From assembly GCF_009729205.1 (NCBI RefSeq), contig NZ_VTHB01000005.1, positions 372,001-436,000 of the forward strand: a stretch of DNA of 64,000 nt, in the 5' to 3' direction. Within the stretch, counting starts at the first letter, position 1. Every line of letters begins with the position of its first letter. A program made the translations under genes and the position numbers. Below, in pieces: positions 8,522 through 17,265 of this stretch. The notes under the pieces were generated by a model. It made no database searches. It was given only the letters and a program-made list of their open reading frames with translations, and was not told the DNA's origin. This DNA is from Mycobacteroides sp. CBMA 271 (GTDB taxonomy: Bacteria > Actinomycetota > Actinomycetes > Mycobacteriales > Mycobacteriaceae).

Positions 8522-9930
8522 GGGTGCGGTGTACTTGACGCTGTCGTCGTGGGCGACGAGCGCGTCGTCGACGGCGCGGTGTCGTCGTCGCGGTCTTGCC
8601 ATGCGATGAAAAGCGCGGTGAATACCGCCGCGGAGAACACCGCCGCGACAAAGAACCAGAGCACGGGCCGTTGGAACCAACGCATTCGTTCGGCGTCGCG
8701 GTAGTCGCCCGGTCCGGGACTGAAGGTGACCTCCGGCCGAGCAGCGGTGACCGGTGTGTTGTAGTCCTGAAACTCCTGTAGTTCCGGGGACGTGTCGGCC
8801 TGCGACCACGCGAGACCCGATTCGACTGTGTCGATGGGCGCAGACGCTGGGCTCTTCGCGGTGTCGTCACCGGTGGGCACCGGCCTCATCTGCGTCTGTT
8901 CAAGCGACGGCAGGTCATCGGGCTGACCGGCCATGATGGCCGCCCCGAGCGCGGCGGCGAGCCTAGGCTGCGGCGCGGGGATGATCGGGCTTCGCATGTG
9001 CTCCGAAAGCTGTTGGGTAACAAGCGGTATAGCAGATCCTCCGCCTATGGTGAAAACGGCCGAGACGCTGGCGGGCTGAATGTCGTTTTGCTCCAAGACC
9101 TTGCGGACCTTGACGATCAACGCGGCGAGCGGCTCCCTGATGCCGTCCTCTAAATCGCCTCGAGTGAGCCGCACGTCGGCGCTGATACCGGGCAGCTCGA
9201 CCGGGACCACCGTGGCGGTGTCTGTCGAAAGGTGTTCCTTGGCGGCGCGACACCGATCACGCAGCCGAGTCAAGGCGCCCAACGACGCCGTTCCGTCCGG
9301 GTCCTGGTTCAGGTCGGCGAGAACCTGAAGCAACAGCTCCTGATCGATCCGTTGACCGGAGAAGTCGCGATCGCGAACCGTTTCGCCGATCCGTTCAAAA
9401 TTGGCTGCGGGATCGGCCAGCGTGATGCTGGTCCCGGTGCCGCCGAAATCACACACCACGATGACGCCTCGATCGGGGAGGCGATCACGGGAACTCACCA
9501 GCGCTGCCTGCGCGTCGAGCACTAGCTTCGTCGGTTGCCCACCGGGTGCCAGCGCCGGCACTCGGTCGATGGCGGCACGGAGCGCAGCGACCGACTGTGC
9601 GCCCCAATGCGCGGGCACCGCGACCGCGAGCGCGGGGGGAGTGTCGAATCGCGCGTCGACCGCCGCGTCGGCGATGAGGACACGGATGGCCTCGGCCAGT
9701 GCCCAATCTGCGCTGTGCACGGATCCGTCTGCCCCGACGATCCCCACCGGGTCTCCGACTCGGTCGACGAATCCGGTGAGGGTCAGGCCGGACTCGGCCG
9801 GGATCCCGACCTCCGAAGGCCGGTCCTCGTGCAGTGTCAGTATCGAACTTCGCACGACGGGAACGCCGTCAGCGTTGCCATCGGTGGCAACCAGCTGCGT
9901 AGCCCCGATCGACAATCCGAGTGAATTCAT
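8518..9930 (-). CDS. Hsp70-family ATPase-domain protein with C-terminal membrane segment
   Basis: A 470-residue protein. About residues 1-350 resemble an actin/Hsp70 nucleotide-binding domain: N-terminal LGLSIGATQLVATD, a phosphate-loop-like VVCDFGGTGTSITL, and IGGGSAIPLV. It lacks the DnaK substrate-binding domain. Instead there is a low-complexity linker, one hydrophobic helix near residues 420-445 (VLWFFVAAVFSAAVFTALFIAW) and a Ser/Thr/Pro-rich tail predicted to lie outside the membrane. Actinobacteria have several such membrane-tethered Hsp70-like proteins, some tied to cell-wall or signalling functions. No neighbour suggests its role. Confidence 0.8.
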   Translation of the reverse strand: MNSLGLSIGATQLVATDGNADGVPVVRSSILTLHEDRPSEVGIPAESGLTLTGFVDRVGDPVGIVGADGSVHSADWALAEAIRVLIADAAVDARFDTPPALAVAVPAHWGAQSVAALRAAIDRVPALAPGGQPTKLVLDAQAALVSSRDRLPDRGVIVVCDFGGTGTSITLADPAANFERIGETVRDRDFSGQRIDQELLLQVLADLNQDPDGTASLGALTRLRDRCRAAKEHLSTDTATVVPVELPGISADVRLTRGDLEDGIREPLAALIVKVRKVLEQNDIQPASVSAVFTIGGGSAIPLVTQQLSEHMRSPIIPAPQPRLAAALGAAIMAGQPDDLPSLEQTQMRPVPTGDDTAKSPASAPIDTVESGLAWSQADTSPELQEFQDYNTPVTAARPEVTFSPGPGDYRDAERMRWFQRPVLWFFVAAVFSAAVFTALFIAWQDRDDDTAPSTTRSSPTTTASSTPHP

Positions 9931-9961
9931 TCCCTACCTGTTCGCCTGTTCCTTGGCGATT

Positions 9962-10975
9962 CTAGAGGGCGTTGGCGTCGGCGATCGCGGCGGCGAACTC
10001 TCTGGGTGCTTCCTGCGGGACATTGTGTCCGATCCCGTCGAGTATTCGGTGGGCGTACTTGCCGGTGAACATCTTGCGGTAGGGCGATCCGTCCTTGGCG
10101 GGTCCGTCGAAATCGCTGCCGATGGTGATGGTCGGCACGGCGATGGTGGGCTTGGCCGACAATGTGGTTTCGATGCCGTCGTAACGCCGTTCCCCCTTAG
10201 CCAGCCCAAGGCGCCAACGGTAGTTGTGGATGACGACGTCAACGTGGTCGGGATTGTCGAATGCCGCTGCCGACCGGTCATAGGTGGCGTCATCGAATTT
10301 CCATGTCGGCGAGGCGTTGTGCCAGATCAGCTTGTTGAATTCGTGGGTGTTCTGCCGGTAGCCGCGCAGACCGCGGTCGGTGGAGAAGTAGTACTGATAC
10401 CACCAGCCCAGCTCCGCCTGCGGTGACAGCGGCTGCTGGTTGGTTTCCAGGTTCACGATGAGGTAACCACTCACCGCGACAAGTGCTTTGACCCGCTCGG
10501 GCCAGATCGCGGCGACAATGTTTGCATCCCTCGCGCCCCAGTCAAATCCGGCGATCACCGCCGACGGAATCTTGAGCGCATCCATGAAGTCGATGACATC
10601 GGTGGCTAGTGCGGCCTGTTGACCGTTGCGAAACGTCTCGCCGGACAGGAACCGGGTGCTGCCGTAGCCACGCAGATAGGGCACCAGCACCCGAAATCCC
10701 CGTGCCGCCAACAGCGGAACCACGTCGATGTAGCTGTGGATGTCATAGGGCCAACCGTGTAAAAGGATTACCGGCGTCCCGTTGGGAGGGCCGTCCTCGA
10801 TGTAGCCGACGTTGAGGAGACCCGCGTCTATCTGTTTGAGCGGCGGGAACTGCGGGGGCTGGGGCGTGGTCTCGACAGTCGCCCCACTGCACGCGGCGAG
10901 CGTCGCAGCACCGGCCGCCGCTGTGAGCACCACCTTGGAGAAACCGCGTCTGTTGAACGTGCGAGGTGCTTCCAC
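9962..10975 (-). CDS. Alpha/beta hydrolase (epoxide-hydrolase-like), Tat lipoprotein
   Basis: A 337-residue exported hydrolase. The N-terminus NRRGFSKVVLTAAAGA is a twin-arginine signal followed by LAAC, a lipobox. The catalytic domain has HGWP (the oxyanion-hole HGxP typical of epoxide hydrolases) and AGFDWGAR, which places Asp as nucleophile instead of Ser; RGYGST matches the region after the HGxP strand. GTG 10975 is chosen because it puts the RR motif ten residues from the start; a GTG at 11008 is also possible. It may hydrolyse epoxides or esters at the cell surface. Confidence 0.8.
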   Translation of the reverse strand: MEAPRTFNRRGFSKVVLTAAAGAATLAACSGATVETTPQPPQFPPLKQIDAGLLNVGYIEDGPPNGTPVILLHGWPYDIHSYIDVVPLLAARGFRVLVPYLRGYGSTRFLSGETFRNGQQAALATDVIDFMDALKIPSAVIAGFDWGARDANIVAAIWPERVKALVAVSGYLIVNLETNQQPLSPQAELGWWYQYYFSTDRGLRGYRQNTHEFNKLIWHNASPTWKFDDATYDRSAAAFDNPDHVDVVIHNYRWRLGLAKGERRYDGIETTLSAKPTIAVPTITIGSDFDGPAKDGSPYRKMFTGKYAHRILDGIGHNVPQEAPREFAAAIADANAL

Positions 10976-11065
10976 GAAAATGAGTCTGCCGCATCGTGCA
11001 CTGCACACCCGCGAATACCTGTGCGACCATGGCTGAACGTTCCGGCAGAGAGGACACCCGGATTC

Positions 11066-11626
11066 ATGACCGAAGGACAGCGCGTTAGGCCGGCAGTCAG
11101 CACGGCAAAGTCAGCGTTCGCAGCCGTGATCATCGCAGGTAGTGCGCTATCTCTGTCCGCAGTGGCCGTCGCGGATCCTGTGGCACCGGGCCCTGGGCCG
11201 TCGACCCCCGACGCGGCAGCTGCGGCCTCCGAACCCCTCGGTCCGCCGCCACCTCCACCACCTGGCGGACCGCAGGTCCCCGAGATCGCGAACCCGGTGT
11301 ACGGATCTGGGACCGGGTCCGGCCCGCTCGGAACGATTCGGGATCTCTGGCATCAAGCGCGCGACGGCAACATGGAGGGGGCTGCCGGAGTCCAGGAGGG
11401 AACGGTCGCGCCGCCACCCGCCGGAGCCGGTCCCGCGCCGAAGCTGCCCCCGGGCTACATCTCGATGACCGATCCGGGCTCGTCGACCCCGAGGGCGCCG
11501 CGAGACCCGTATGCCGGACCGGCACCCAGCGGTCCGCCACTGCCACCCGGGTACCAGTCGTTGAACGGTCCGCCGCCGCCCGGGTATGAGCCGACAGGTC
11601 CGGCTCCGGAAAACCCGGCCCCGTGA
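11066..11626 (+). CDS. Secreted proline-rich protein
   Basis: A 186-residue protein with a basic N-terminus, a hydrophobic signal segment (AFAAVIIAGSALSLSAVAVA) and a probable AVA/DPV cleavage site. The mature part is Pro/Gly-rich with PPPPPPGGP, LPPGYISM, PPGYQS and PPGYEP repeats. Such low-complexity proteins are common in mycobacterial cell envelopes; no enzymatic domain is visible. ATG 11066 puts the signal peptide at the right distance; an upstream in-frame codon at 11021 would lengthen it. The next small gene begins at a GTG overlapping this stop. Confidence 0.7.
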   Translation: MTEGQRVRPAVSTAKSAFAAVIIAGSALSLSAVAVADPVAPGPGPSTPDAAAAASEPLGPPPPPPPGGPQVPEIANPVYGSGTGSGPLGTIRDLWHQARDGNMEGAAGVQEGTVAPPPAGAGPAPKLPPGYISMTDPGSSTPRAPRDPYAGPAPSGPPLPPGYQSLNGPPPPGYEPTGPAPENPAP

Positions 11627-11889
11627 GTGGTCCGAAGGTCGAGGGCGGGGTAGTGCACACGCTGCCCACGGATCTGCGTACCGCGCTCGTCGGGAACCCC
11701 ACGGCGCTGGCCCTGTGGCAGGACATCACGCCGTTGGGACGCAACGAGTTCATCTGTTGGGTCGAGGACGCCAAGCAGAAGGTCACCCGGGAGCGCCGCA
11801 TTCGGCGAACCCAGGAGGAACTCGAAGAAGGCAAGCGCCGCCCCTGCTGCTGGCCCGGATGCAAGCACCGCGAGCGCACCGGCAAGTAA
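11623..11889 (+). CDS. YdeI/OmdA-family small protein
   Basis: An 88-residue protein matching the bacteriocin-protection YdeI/OmpD-associated family in its core: LRTALVGNPTALALWQDITP, NEFICWVEDAK and RRIRRTQEELEEGKRRP. It starts at a GTG that overlaps the stop of the secreted protein (GTGA, 11623-11626), so the two are probably co-translated. The C-terminus has CCWPGC, an unusual cysteine cluster whose role is unknown. Function of the family in actinobacteria is not established. Confidence 0.75.
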   Translation: MSGPKVEGGVVHTLPTDLRTALVGNPTALALWQDITPLGRNEFICWVEDAKQKVTRERRIRRTQEELEEGKRRPCCWPGCKHRERTGK

Positions 11890-11963
11890 GTCCAGGCTCG
11901 GGCCACGACGCCTACAGTTGGTGGCGGTAACCGCGGGGGAAGTACGGGAAGGAAATCCCCATC

Positions 11964-12416
11964 GTGACGGACATAACCGCGTTCGCCGAGTTGGTTGAAC
12001 TCGATAATGGGCTGTGCGTGCTGAGCACGCTGCGCGCTGACGGCGGGATTCAATCGTCGGTGATCAATGCCGGCGTCATGCCGCATCCACGTACCGGAGC
12101 ACCGATCGTCGCGTTGGTGGCGGCAGGGGGCACCCGGAAGCTGGACCACCTGCGCACCGACCCGCGGGCCACCATCGTGGTTCGCGCCGGATGGCAGTGG
12201 GCAACCGTCGAAGGCTCCGCAGAGATCCTCGGACCTGACGACCCCGATCCCGGCGTCGACGGGGAAGCCCTACGGCTTTTGTTGCGCACCATCTTTCAGG
12301 CTGCCGGCGGCACCCATGACGACTGGGACACCTACGACCGCGTGATGGCCGAGGAACGGCGGGCGGCAGTCTTCATTACGCCCCGCCGTGTCTATTCCAA
12401 TCCGACGACTGGCTAG
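11964..12416 (+). CDS. Rv1155-like flavin/F420-binding split-barrel protein
   Basis: A 150-residue protein of the pyridoxamine-5'-phosphate-oxidase-like (PPOX) split barrel. It resembles the mycobacterial F420-binding TIGR03618 group: LCVLSTLRADGGIQSSVI, TRKLDHLRTDPRATIVVR and VEGSAEI are in the usual order. These proteins bind F420 or FMN and reduce quinone-like or tetrapyrrole-like substrates. GTG start at 11964. Stand-alone gene; the next gene converges. Confidence 0.8.
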   Translation: MTDITAFAELVELDNGLCVLSTLRADGGIQSSVINAGVMPHPRTGAPIVALVAAGGTRKLDHLRTDPRATIVVRAGWQWATVEGSAEILGPDDPDPGVDGEALRLLLRTIFQAAGGTHDDWDTYDRVMAEERRAAVFITPRRVYSNPTTG

Positions 12417-12421
12417 TTCTC

Positions 12422-12832
12422 CTACTTCGCCAGAACGACGAGCGGCTTGTTCTTCTCGACGACGTAGGTGGCAAGTTCCGAACCCTCGTCGTCGCCGATG
12501 TTGCGGACGGAATGGAAGGTCTCAGGGGGGACGAACAGTACGTCACCGGCCGTGACGGTCTTCGATCCCTGACCGTCGATGTCGTAGACCAACGTGCCCT
12601 TGAGTACGTAGATGATTTCCTCGCCGGGATGTTTGTGGCGCGCGGCGGTGGCGCCCGGCTGGAAATCGACGCGTGTCTGCAGGGCCTCGTGCCCCGGAGT
12701 GCTTAGATCGTGGCGCTGTAAGTCGGTGCGGCTGACCGGTTCACGCGAGGTCGGGGGAGTTGACCCGCACGCCGTGGCCAGAGCCGCAAGGCCAGCACAG
12801 GTCGCAATGACGCTCTTGCTACCGACGTTCAT
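12422..12832 (-). CDS. Cupin-domain lipoprotein
   Basis: A 136-residue single-domain cupin with an N-terminal signal and lipobox (ALATAC). The cupin metal motif is seen as RHKHPGEEIIYVLKG and PPETFHSVRN. It is predicted to be membrane-anchored outside the cytoplasm. It begins five bases after the stop of the upstream NDH-2-like oxidoreductase, so the two are likely co-transcribed. Specific activity unknown; many similar small cupins bind Zn, Mn or Fe. Confidence 0.75.
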   Translation of the reverse strand: MNVGSKSVIATCAGLAALATACGSTPPTSREPVSRTDLQRHDLSTPGHEALQTRVDFQPGATAARHKHPGEEIIYVLKGTLVYDIDGQGSKTVTAGDVLFVPPETFHSVRNIGDDEGSELATYVVEKNKPLVVLAK

Positions 12833-12836
12833 GCGA

Positions 12837-14057
12837 TCAATCCTTTCGGGGTGATTCGAGCGCTTCGTCGATGGACGAAAACGGCGAATTGTGGCGGATG
12901 CCGCGATAGATACCGCGCCTGACGATCCAGGGTTGCAGTACGCGGTCTATCGACCACGCGGGGAAGCGGAATGCGTGGCCCGAGGGTGTGAAGACCTCCA
13001 GCCCGTCGGGTTGCGTTCCGAGTACCGAACCCCATCGATGCTTCGGCGGGCGATATGCACGCAAGGCCCGCCCCGCGAACCGGGCGCGAACATTGTGGGC
13101 AACAAGCCGATCGGCGCGGTTGCGGGCAGAGGTGCGCAGCGGGTCGCTGGCCGCGACGTCGCCGACCGCGAATACGTCGGTATAACGGGGGACCTGCAGC
13201 TGCGGTGTCACACGCACGAAGCCGTGCTCGTCGAGTACCTCCGTGGGAAGCCATTCGGTATTGGGCCGGACGCGACCTATAGCCCACACCACCGCATCGG
13301 CACGTGCCGGCGTTTGCCCGGAGCTCCACTGAACCGGCTCGTCCGTGATCCGGTTCACGGCGAACCCCTCGGGGATGAGCGCGCGGTGCCCGGGATGTAG
13401 CCCGACTCGAAGTTCGTTCAGCCGCCGACGGATCCGTTCCCACACTCGCGGCGCGTGCTGCGTCAGCGCGCGCTCGCCGGGGAAGTACAGGTCGACTTGC
13501 AGATTCGGCCACGTCATCGCGAGGTTGCCGGCGCTACTCACTGCAGCGGCCCCTCCGCCAATGACGACTGCCGTGTGTGCGGAGGCCAGGCACGCGTGTG
13601 CCGCGCGTAGGTCCGCAGCCACTTCGGTACTCGACTGCAGAGTCGGCTGTCTCCAGAAGCCATTGCTGACACCGGTCGAGATAATCAACGTGTCATACGG
13701 TTCCGCCAACGCTGAGCCGTCGGCGCTGCGGGCGAAAACCGTGCGGGCGCCGAGGTCGACGCCGGTGAGCGCGGCGTGCAGGGTACGCACGCGGTCCAGT
13801 CCGCGAAACCGGTCGAATGGGACCCAATAGTTGCGCGCCCATTCGTCGGGGCGCGACAACCGCACACCCAGCTCTTGGCCGCTGACCAAGCCGGGCTTGA
13901 CCGAGATCCCCACAACATCGCAATGTTGGCCGAGCCGGATTGCGGTGAGCAGACCGCTGTCGCCGAGCCCGGCGATAACGACCCGTCGGCGACTCACGGT
14001 AATTTCCGGGGCGGGCGTGGCATGAATCGTGACACCCGCCCGATCACGTCCCGACAC
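12837..14057 (-). CDS. NAD(P)/FAD-dependent oxidoreductase (NDH-2-like)
   Basis: A 406-residue two-dinucleotide-binding flavoprotein. It has an N-terminal VVIAGLGDSG motif, a second VVIGGGAAAVSSAG motif, and the C-terminal VFAVGDVAA FAD-binding signature. It resembles type II NADH dehydrogenases and AIF-like proteins, and could pass electrons from NAD(P)H to quinone. Two GTG starts are possible (14057 and 13997); the longer one is reported without strong support from a ribosome binding site. It lies just upstream of the cupin lipoprotein gene. Confidence 0.8.
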   Translation of the reverse strand: MSGRDRAGVTIHATPAPEITVSRRRVVIAGLGDSGLLTAIRLGQHCDVVGISVKPGLVSGQELGVRLSRPDEWARNYWVPFDRFRGLDRVRTLHAALTGVDLGARTVFARSADGSALAEPYDTLIISTGVSNGFWRQPTLQSSTEVAADLRAAHACLASAHTAVVIGGGAAAVSSAGNLAMTWPNLQVDLYFPGERALTQHAPRVWERIRRRLNELRVGLHPGHRALIPEGFAVNRITDEPVQWSSGQTPARADAVVWAIGRVRPNTEWLPTEVLDEHGFVRVTPQLQVPRYTDVFAVGDVAASDPLRTSARNRADRLVAHNVRARFAGRALRAYRPPKHRWGSVLGTQPDGLEVFTPSGHAFRFPAWSIDRVLQPWIVRRGIYRGIRHNSPFSSIDEALESPRKD

Positions 14058-14134
14058 GCCGAGCGTCGCTGCAAACTGCGCTGCTCCATCCCAGTGATCG
14101 CGACTTGCCTGGCGCGGCCGCCGTGCCGTGGGCC

Positions 14135-14758
14135 TCAGCGTTCACGACGTGCGTTTCCCTCCCGAAGCACCGCGACGAGGAAATCGGAGTTATCGACGAA
14201 AGGCCGTAGGTCCCAGGTGGAGAGCAGCAGATCCGGCGTGAGCTCAGCCGCTGCCGCGTCGTCGAGGAATTGGGTGAACGCGTAGTCGCGGCCGGCACCG
14301 AACCCGATTACGGCCCGACCGTCCTCGGCGAGATGGGCCCGCAATCGCCCTAGCACCTGGACACGAGTGCTTGGAGCGAGAAACGCCATGACATTTCCGG
14401 CCGAGACGATGACGTCGAACGGCTCGGCGATGCCACGTGCGGGCAGATCGAGTTCGGCAAGGTCGCCAACCAACCACTGCGGTCCCGGGTGGTCTTGTCC
14501 GGCCGCCTCGATAAGCGCCGGGTCGACATCGACACCGACGACGTGATGGCCTGCCGCAGAAAGGGATCCACCCACCCGACCGGCGCCACAACCCGCGTCG
14601 AGGATGCGGGCACCGCGCGGCACCATCGCATCCACGAACCGAGCCTCACCGGACAGATCCTCACCGTCACGCGCCAAGGAGCGAAAGCGTTCGATGTACC
14701 ACTGCGAATGGCCAGGATCGGCCGCGACCTTCTGCATCCACAGACTCTGCTCAACCAT
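14135..14758 (-). CDS. Class I SAM-dependent methyltransferase
   Basis: A 207-residue methyltransferase with motif I ILDAGCGAGRVGG, motif II VGVDVDPALIEAA and VSAGNVMAFL further on. ATG 14758 gives MVEQSLWMQKV; the open frame continues upstream to 14878 but would run into the divergent SDR gene. It is divergent from the SDR at 14856, about 100 bases apart. The substrate is unknown; the UbiE/small-molecule class is most likely. Confidence 0.85.
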   Translation of the reverse strand: MVEQSLWMQKVAADPGHSQWYIERFRSLARDGEDLSGEARFVDAMVPRGARILDAGCGAGRVGGSLSAAGHHVVGVDVDPALIEAAGQDHPGPQWLVGDLAELDLPARGIAEPFDVIVSAGNVMAFLAPSTRVQVLGRLRAHLAEDGRAVIGFGAGRDYAFTQFLDDAAAAELTPDLLLSTWDLRPFVDNSDFLVAVLREGNARRER

Positions 14759-14855
14759 GCGTCCATTGTCGCAAGCGAAAACTGGGGCTTGCCACAGCCA
14801 CCGTGTTTCGACACACTCTGTGTGGAAAGTCAACGACGACCGGAACGGAGCCGAC

Positions 14856-15674
14856 GTGATCGAGGACCTCGCAGGCAAGACCGCCGTGGTGACGGGCGCG
14901 GCGTCGGGGATCGGCGCCGCGATGGCCGCCGCCTTCGGCGCTCAGGGGATGCGGGTGATGCTGGCCGACATCAATCCGGATCGGCTACAGGCGGCGGTGG
15001 AGGGGCTGCGTAGCCGGGGGGTGGAATGCGAGGGGAGCGTGACGGATGTCGGTGATCCCGCTTCCGTGGAAGCGTTGGCGCAAAAAACTTTTGACATCTT
15101 TGGCAGCGCACATCTGGTCTGCAACAATGCGGGCGTCTCGACAATGGGCCGCCAGTGGGAACTGTCTCTCGCCGACTGGAAGTGGGTCGTGGACTGCTGC
15201 CTGTGGGGCGTAATCAACGGGGTGCGCTCGTTCATTCCCCGAATGCTGGAGTCGGGCGAGCAAGGCCACATCGTCAACATCGCGTCGATGGGTGGACTGC
15301 TCACCGGGCCGTTCATCGGCCCCTACGCGACCGCAAAGCACGGCGTGGTCGGATTGTCGAAGGGCCTCCGGGCAGAACTTGGCGATAGCAACATCGGGGT
15401 CAGCGTGGTGTGTCCGGGTATGGTCGCCACTCCCATCGCCGAGACCATGAAGTCGCGAGTCCTCGCCTCCGGACAAGAAGTTGACGAGATCACCACCGTG
15501 ATGCTGCAGCTCATGGACGTTCGAGCGAACCCAGATTCGATGACCCCCGACGATGCGGCGGCGATGGTGGTTGCGGCGGTGAAGACCGGCCAGTTTTGGG
15601 TACTGCCCAACGGCGCCGCGCATATCCCCGCTGTGCAAGCGGATTTCGAGGAGATGACGGTCAGTGCACACTGA
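14856..15674 (+). CDS. Short-chain dehydrogenase/reductase
   Basis: A 272-residue classical SDR with TGAASGIG, NNAGVS and the catalytic YATAKHG (Tyr-x3-Lys). The start is GTG 14856 with GGAG about six bases upstream. Its last codons overlap the nitronate-monooxygenase gene by 11 bases. Likely oxidises or reduces a hydroxyl group with NAD(H) within a small operon of four genes. Confidence 0.85.
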   Translation: MIEDLAGKTAVVTGAASGIGAAMAAAFGAQGMRVMLADINPDRLQAAVEGLRSRGVECEGSVTDVGDPASVEALAQKTFDIFGSAHLVCNNAGVSTMGRQWELSLADWKWVVDCCLWGVINGVRSFIPRMLESGEQGHIVNIASMGGLLTGPFIGPYATAKHGVVGLSKGLRAELGDSNIGVSVVCPGMVATPIAETMKSRVLASGQEVDEITTVMLQLMDVRANPDSMTPDDAAAMVVAAVKTGQFWVLPNGAAHIPAVQADFEEMTVSAH

Positions 15675-16797
15675 CCGATCGCTACCGATCGAGGAACGGC
15701 TGGGTATCGAGTTCCCGCTGTTCGCCTTCTCGCACTGCCGCGACGTAGTGGCCGCGGTGAGCCGCGCCGGAGGATTCGGAGTGTTGGGCGCGTTGGCATT
15801 TGATGCCGAACAGCTAGAGGCCGAGTTGTCATGGATCGACGAACACGCCGGCGGGCGGCCGTACGGAGTCGATTTCGCCATGCCGCAGAAGTTCGTCGGC
15901 CAAGGCACGCAGCACAGTCCCGCAGAACTAGAAGCGATGATCCCGCCTGAGCATCGCGAGTTCACTGAAAAACTGCTCGCCGACCATGGCGTGCCGCCGT
16001 CACCCGACGACGATGACGCAGCCGTGGTGGCGACGGGGCTGCGTGTCGAAGTACAGGTGCCCGGGCAGCTGAAAACGGCACTGAATCACCCGGTCTCGAT
16101 GATTATCAACGCGTTGGGGCCGCCGCCGGAGTACGCGATCACCGCTGCCCATGCGAAGGGCATCTTGGTAGGAGCGCTGTGCGGCACACCGGAGCACGCG
16201 CGGCGCAATGTGGCCGCCGGCGTGGATGTAGTGATCGCGCAGGGCACCGAAGCCGGTGGGCACTGCGGCGAAATCTCCACCATGGTGTTGGTGCCCGCTG
16301 TCGTGGACACCGTCGGCCCCGATGTTCCAGTACTGGCGGCCGGCGGTGTCGGCAGCGGGCGACAGATGGCTGCCGCAATGGCTCTCGGCGCGCAAGGCGT
16401 ATGGACAGGATCGATCTGGCTCACTGTCGCGGAAGCATCAACCGCGCCGTGGGTGGTGCAGAACCTGCTGCGCGCTGACTACACAGATACCGTGCGTTCC
16501 CGATCCATGACGGGCAAGCCCGCCCGGCAGATTCGCACCGCGTGGACCGCGGCGTGGGAGGGGCCCGACTCACCCGGAACTCTTCCCATGCCCTTACAAG
16601 GGATCGTGTACGGACGCGCATATCGACGGTTCATGCGCGCCCAGTCTCCGGAGCTCTCCGGGTCACCTGCCGGGCAGATTGTCGGATCGATAGACAAAAT
16701 CCGGACCGCCCGTGATCTGGTGCACGACATCGTCACGGAATGGATCGCAACCACACAACGCCTGGGCGCCGTGATGGCGCGCCATAGTCAGCAATAG
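15664..16797 (+). CDS. Nitronate monooxygenase-like flavoprotein
   Basis: A 377-residue TIM-barrel flavoprotein of the 2-nitropropane dioxygenase / nitronate monooxygenase family. Visible family marks are SRAGGFGVLGA at the N-terminus, VIAQGTEAGGHCG, and AAGGVGSGRQMAAAMALGAQGVWTGS, which bind FMN phosphate. The GTG start overlaps the SDR gene by 11 bases. Members oxidise nitronates or act as enoyl reductases; the actual substrate here is open. Confidence 0.85.
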   Translation: MHTDRSLPIEERLGIEFPLFAFSHCRDVVAAVSRAGGFGVLGALAFDAEQLEAELSWIDEHAGGRPYGVDFAMPQKFVGQGTQHSPAELEAMIPPEHREFTEKLLADHGVPPSPDDDDAAVVATGLRVEVQVPGQLKTALNHPVSMIINALGPPPEYAITAAHAKGILVGALCGTPEHARRNVAAGVDVVIAQGTEAGGHCGEISTMVLVPAVVDTVGPDVPVLAAGGVGSGRQMAAAMALGAQGVWTGSIWLTVAEASTAPWVVQNLLRADYTDTVRSRSMTGKPARQIRTAWTAAWEGPDSPGTLPMPLQGIVYGRAYRRFMRAQSPELSGSPAGQIVGSIDKIRTARDLVHDIVTEWIATTQRLGAVMARHSQQ

Positions 16798-16813
16798 CGA
16801 AAGGTGCACTGCG

Positions 16814-17260
16814 ATGACTGATCACATCCAGATCCGCGAGAGCAATAAGGAGTCGGTCGTGCGCGCGTTGGCCGGAATCACGGCCCTCGACATCAACAAG
16901 GTGCGAGCCGAACTGCACGAGACGCTGTTCTTCCGGTTGCCCTATGAGGAGGCCGTGCCGGACCTGGACAGGGACGGGTTCATCCAACTGCTCGAAGGCA
17001 TCTTCGCCACCTTCGATAAGTTCGAGATAACGGTCACCCAGGTTTTCGATCTCCTCGACCCCACGATAGTGATCGCCACGTACACCGGCGACTGCAGCGT
17101 GCGTGGTCAGGGCACCGCCTACCGAAACGAGTACATCGGTTTGTTCGAACTCACCGATGGGCTGATCGCTCGGTGGCAGGAGTACGACAATCCCGTCGTG
17201 GTCAGCAGAGCCCTGGCCGCACTGTCCGGCCAGGTCGTTGGCGAGCTCAATCAAACCTGA
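16814..17260 (+). CDS. NTF2-like (SnoaL-type) protein
   Basis: A 148-residue protein with the alpha+beta cone fold pattern of nuclear-transport-factor-2-like enzymes: an N-terminal helix pair, DRDGFIQLLEGIF, then strands ending IARWQEYDNPVVVSRAL. The fold is used by isomerases, cyclases and small binding proteins. It follows the nitronate monooxygenase by 16 bases and probably shares its operon. One of several NTF2-like genes in this window. Confidence 0.75.
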   Translation: MTDHIQIRESNKESVVRALAGITALDINKVRAELHETLFFRLPYEEAVPDLDRDGFIQLLEGIFATFDKFEITVTQVFDLLDPTIVIATYTGDCSVRGQGTAYRNEYIGLFELTDGLIARWQEYDNPVVVSRALAALSGQVVGELNQT

Positions 17261-17265
17261 CTGAG

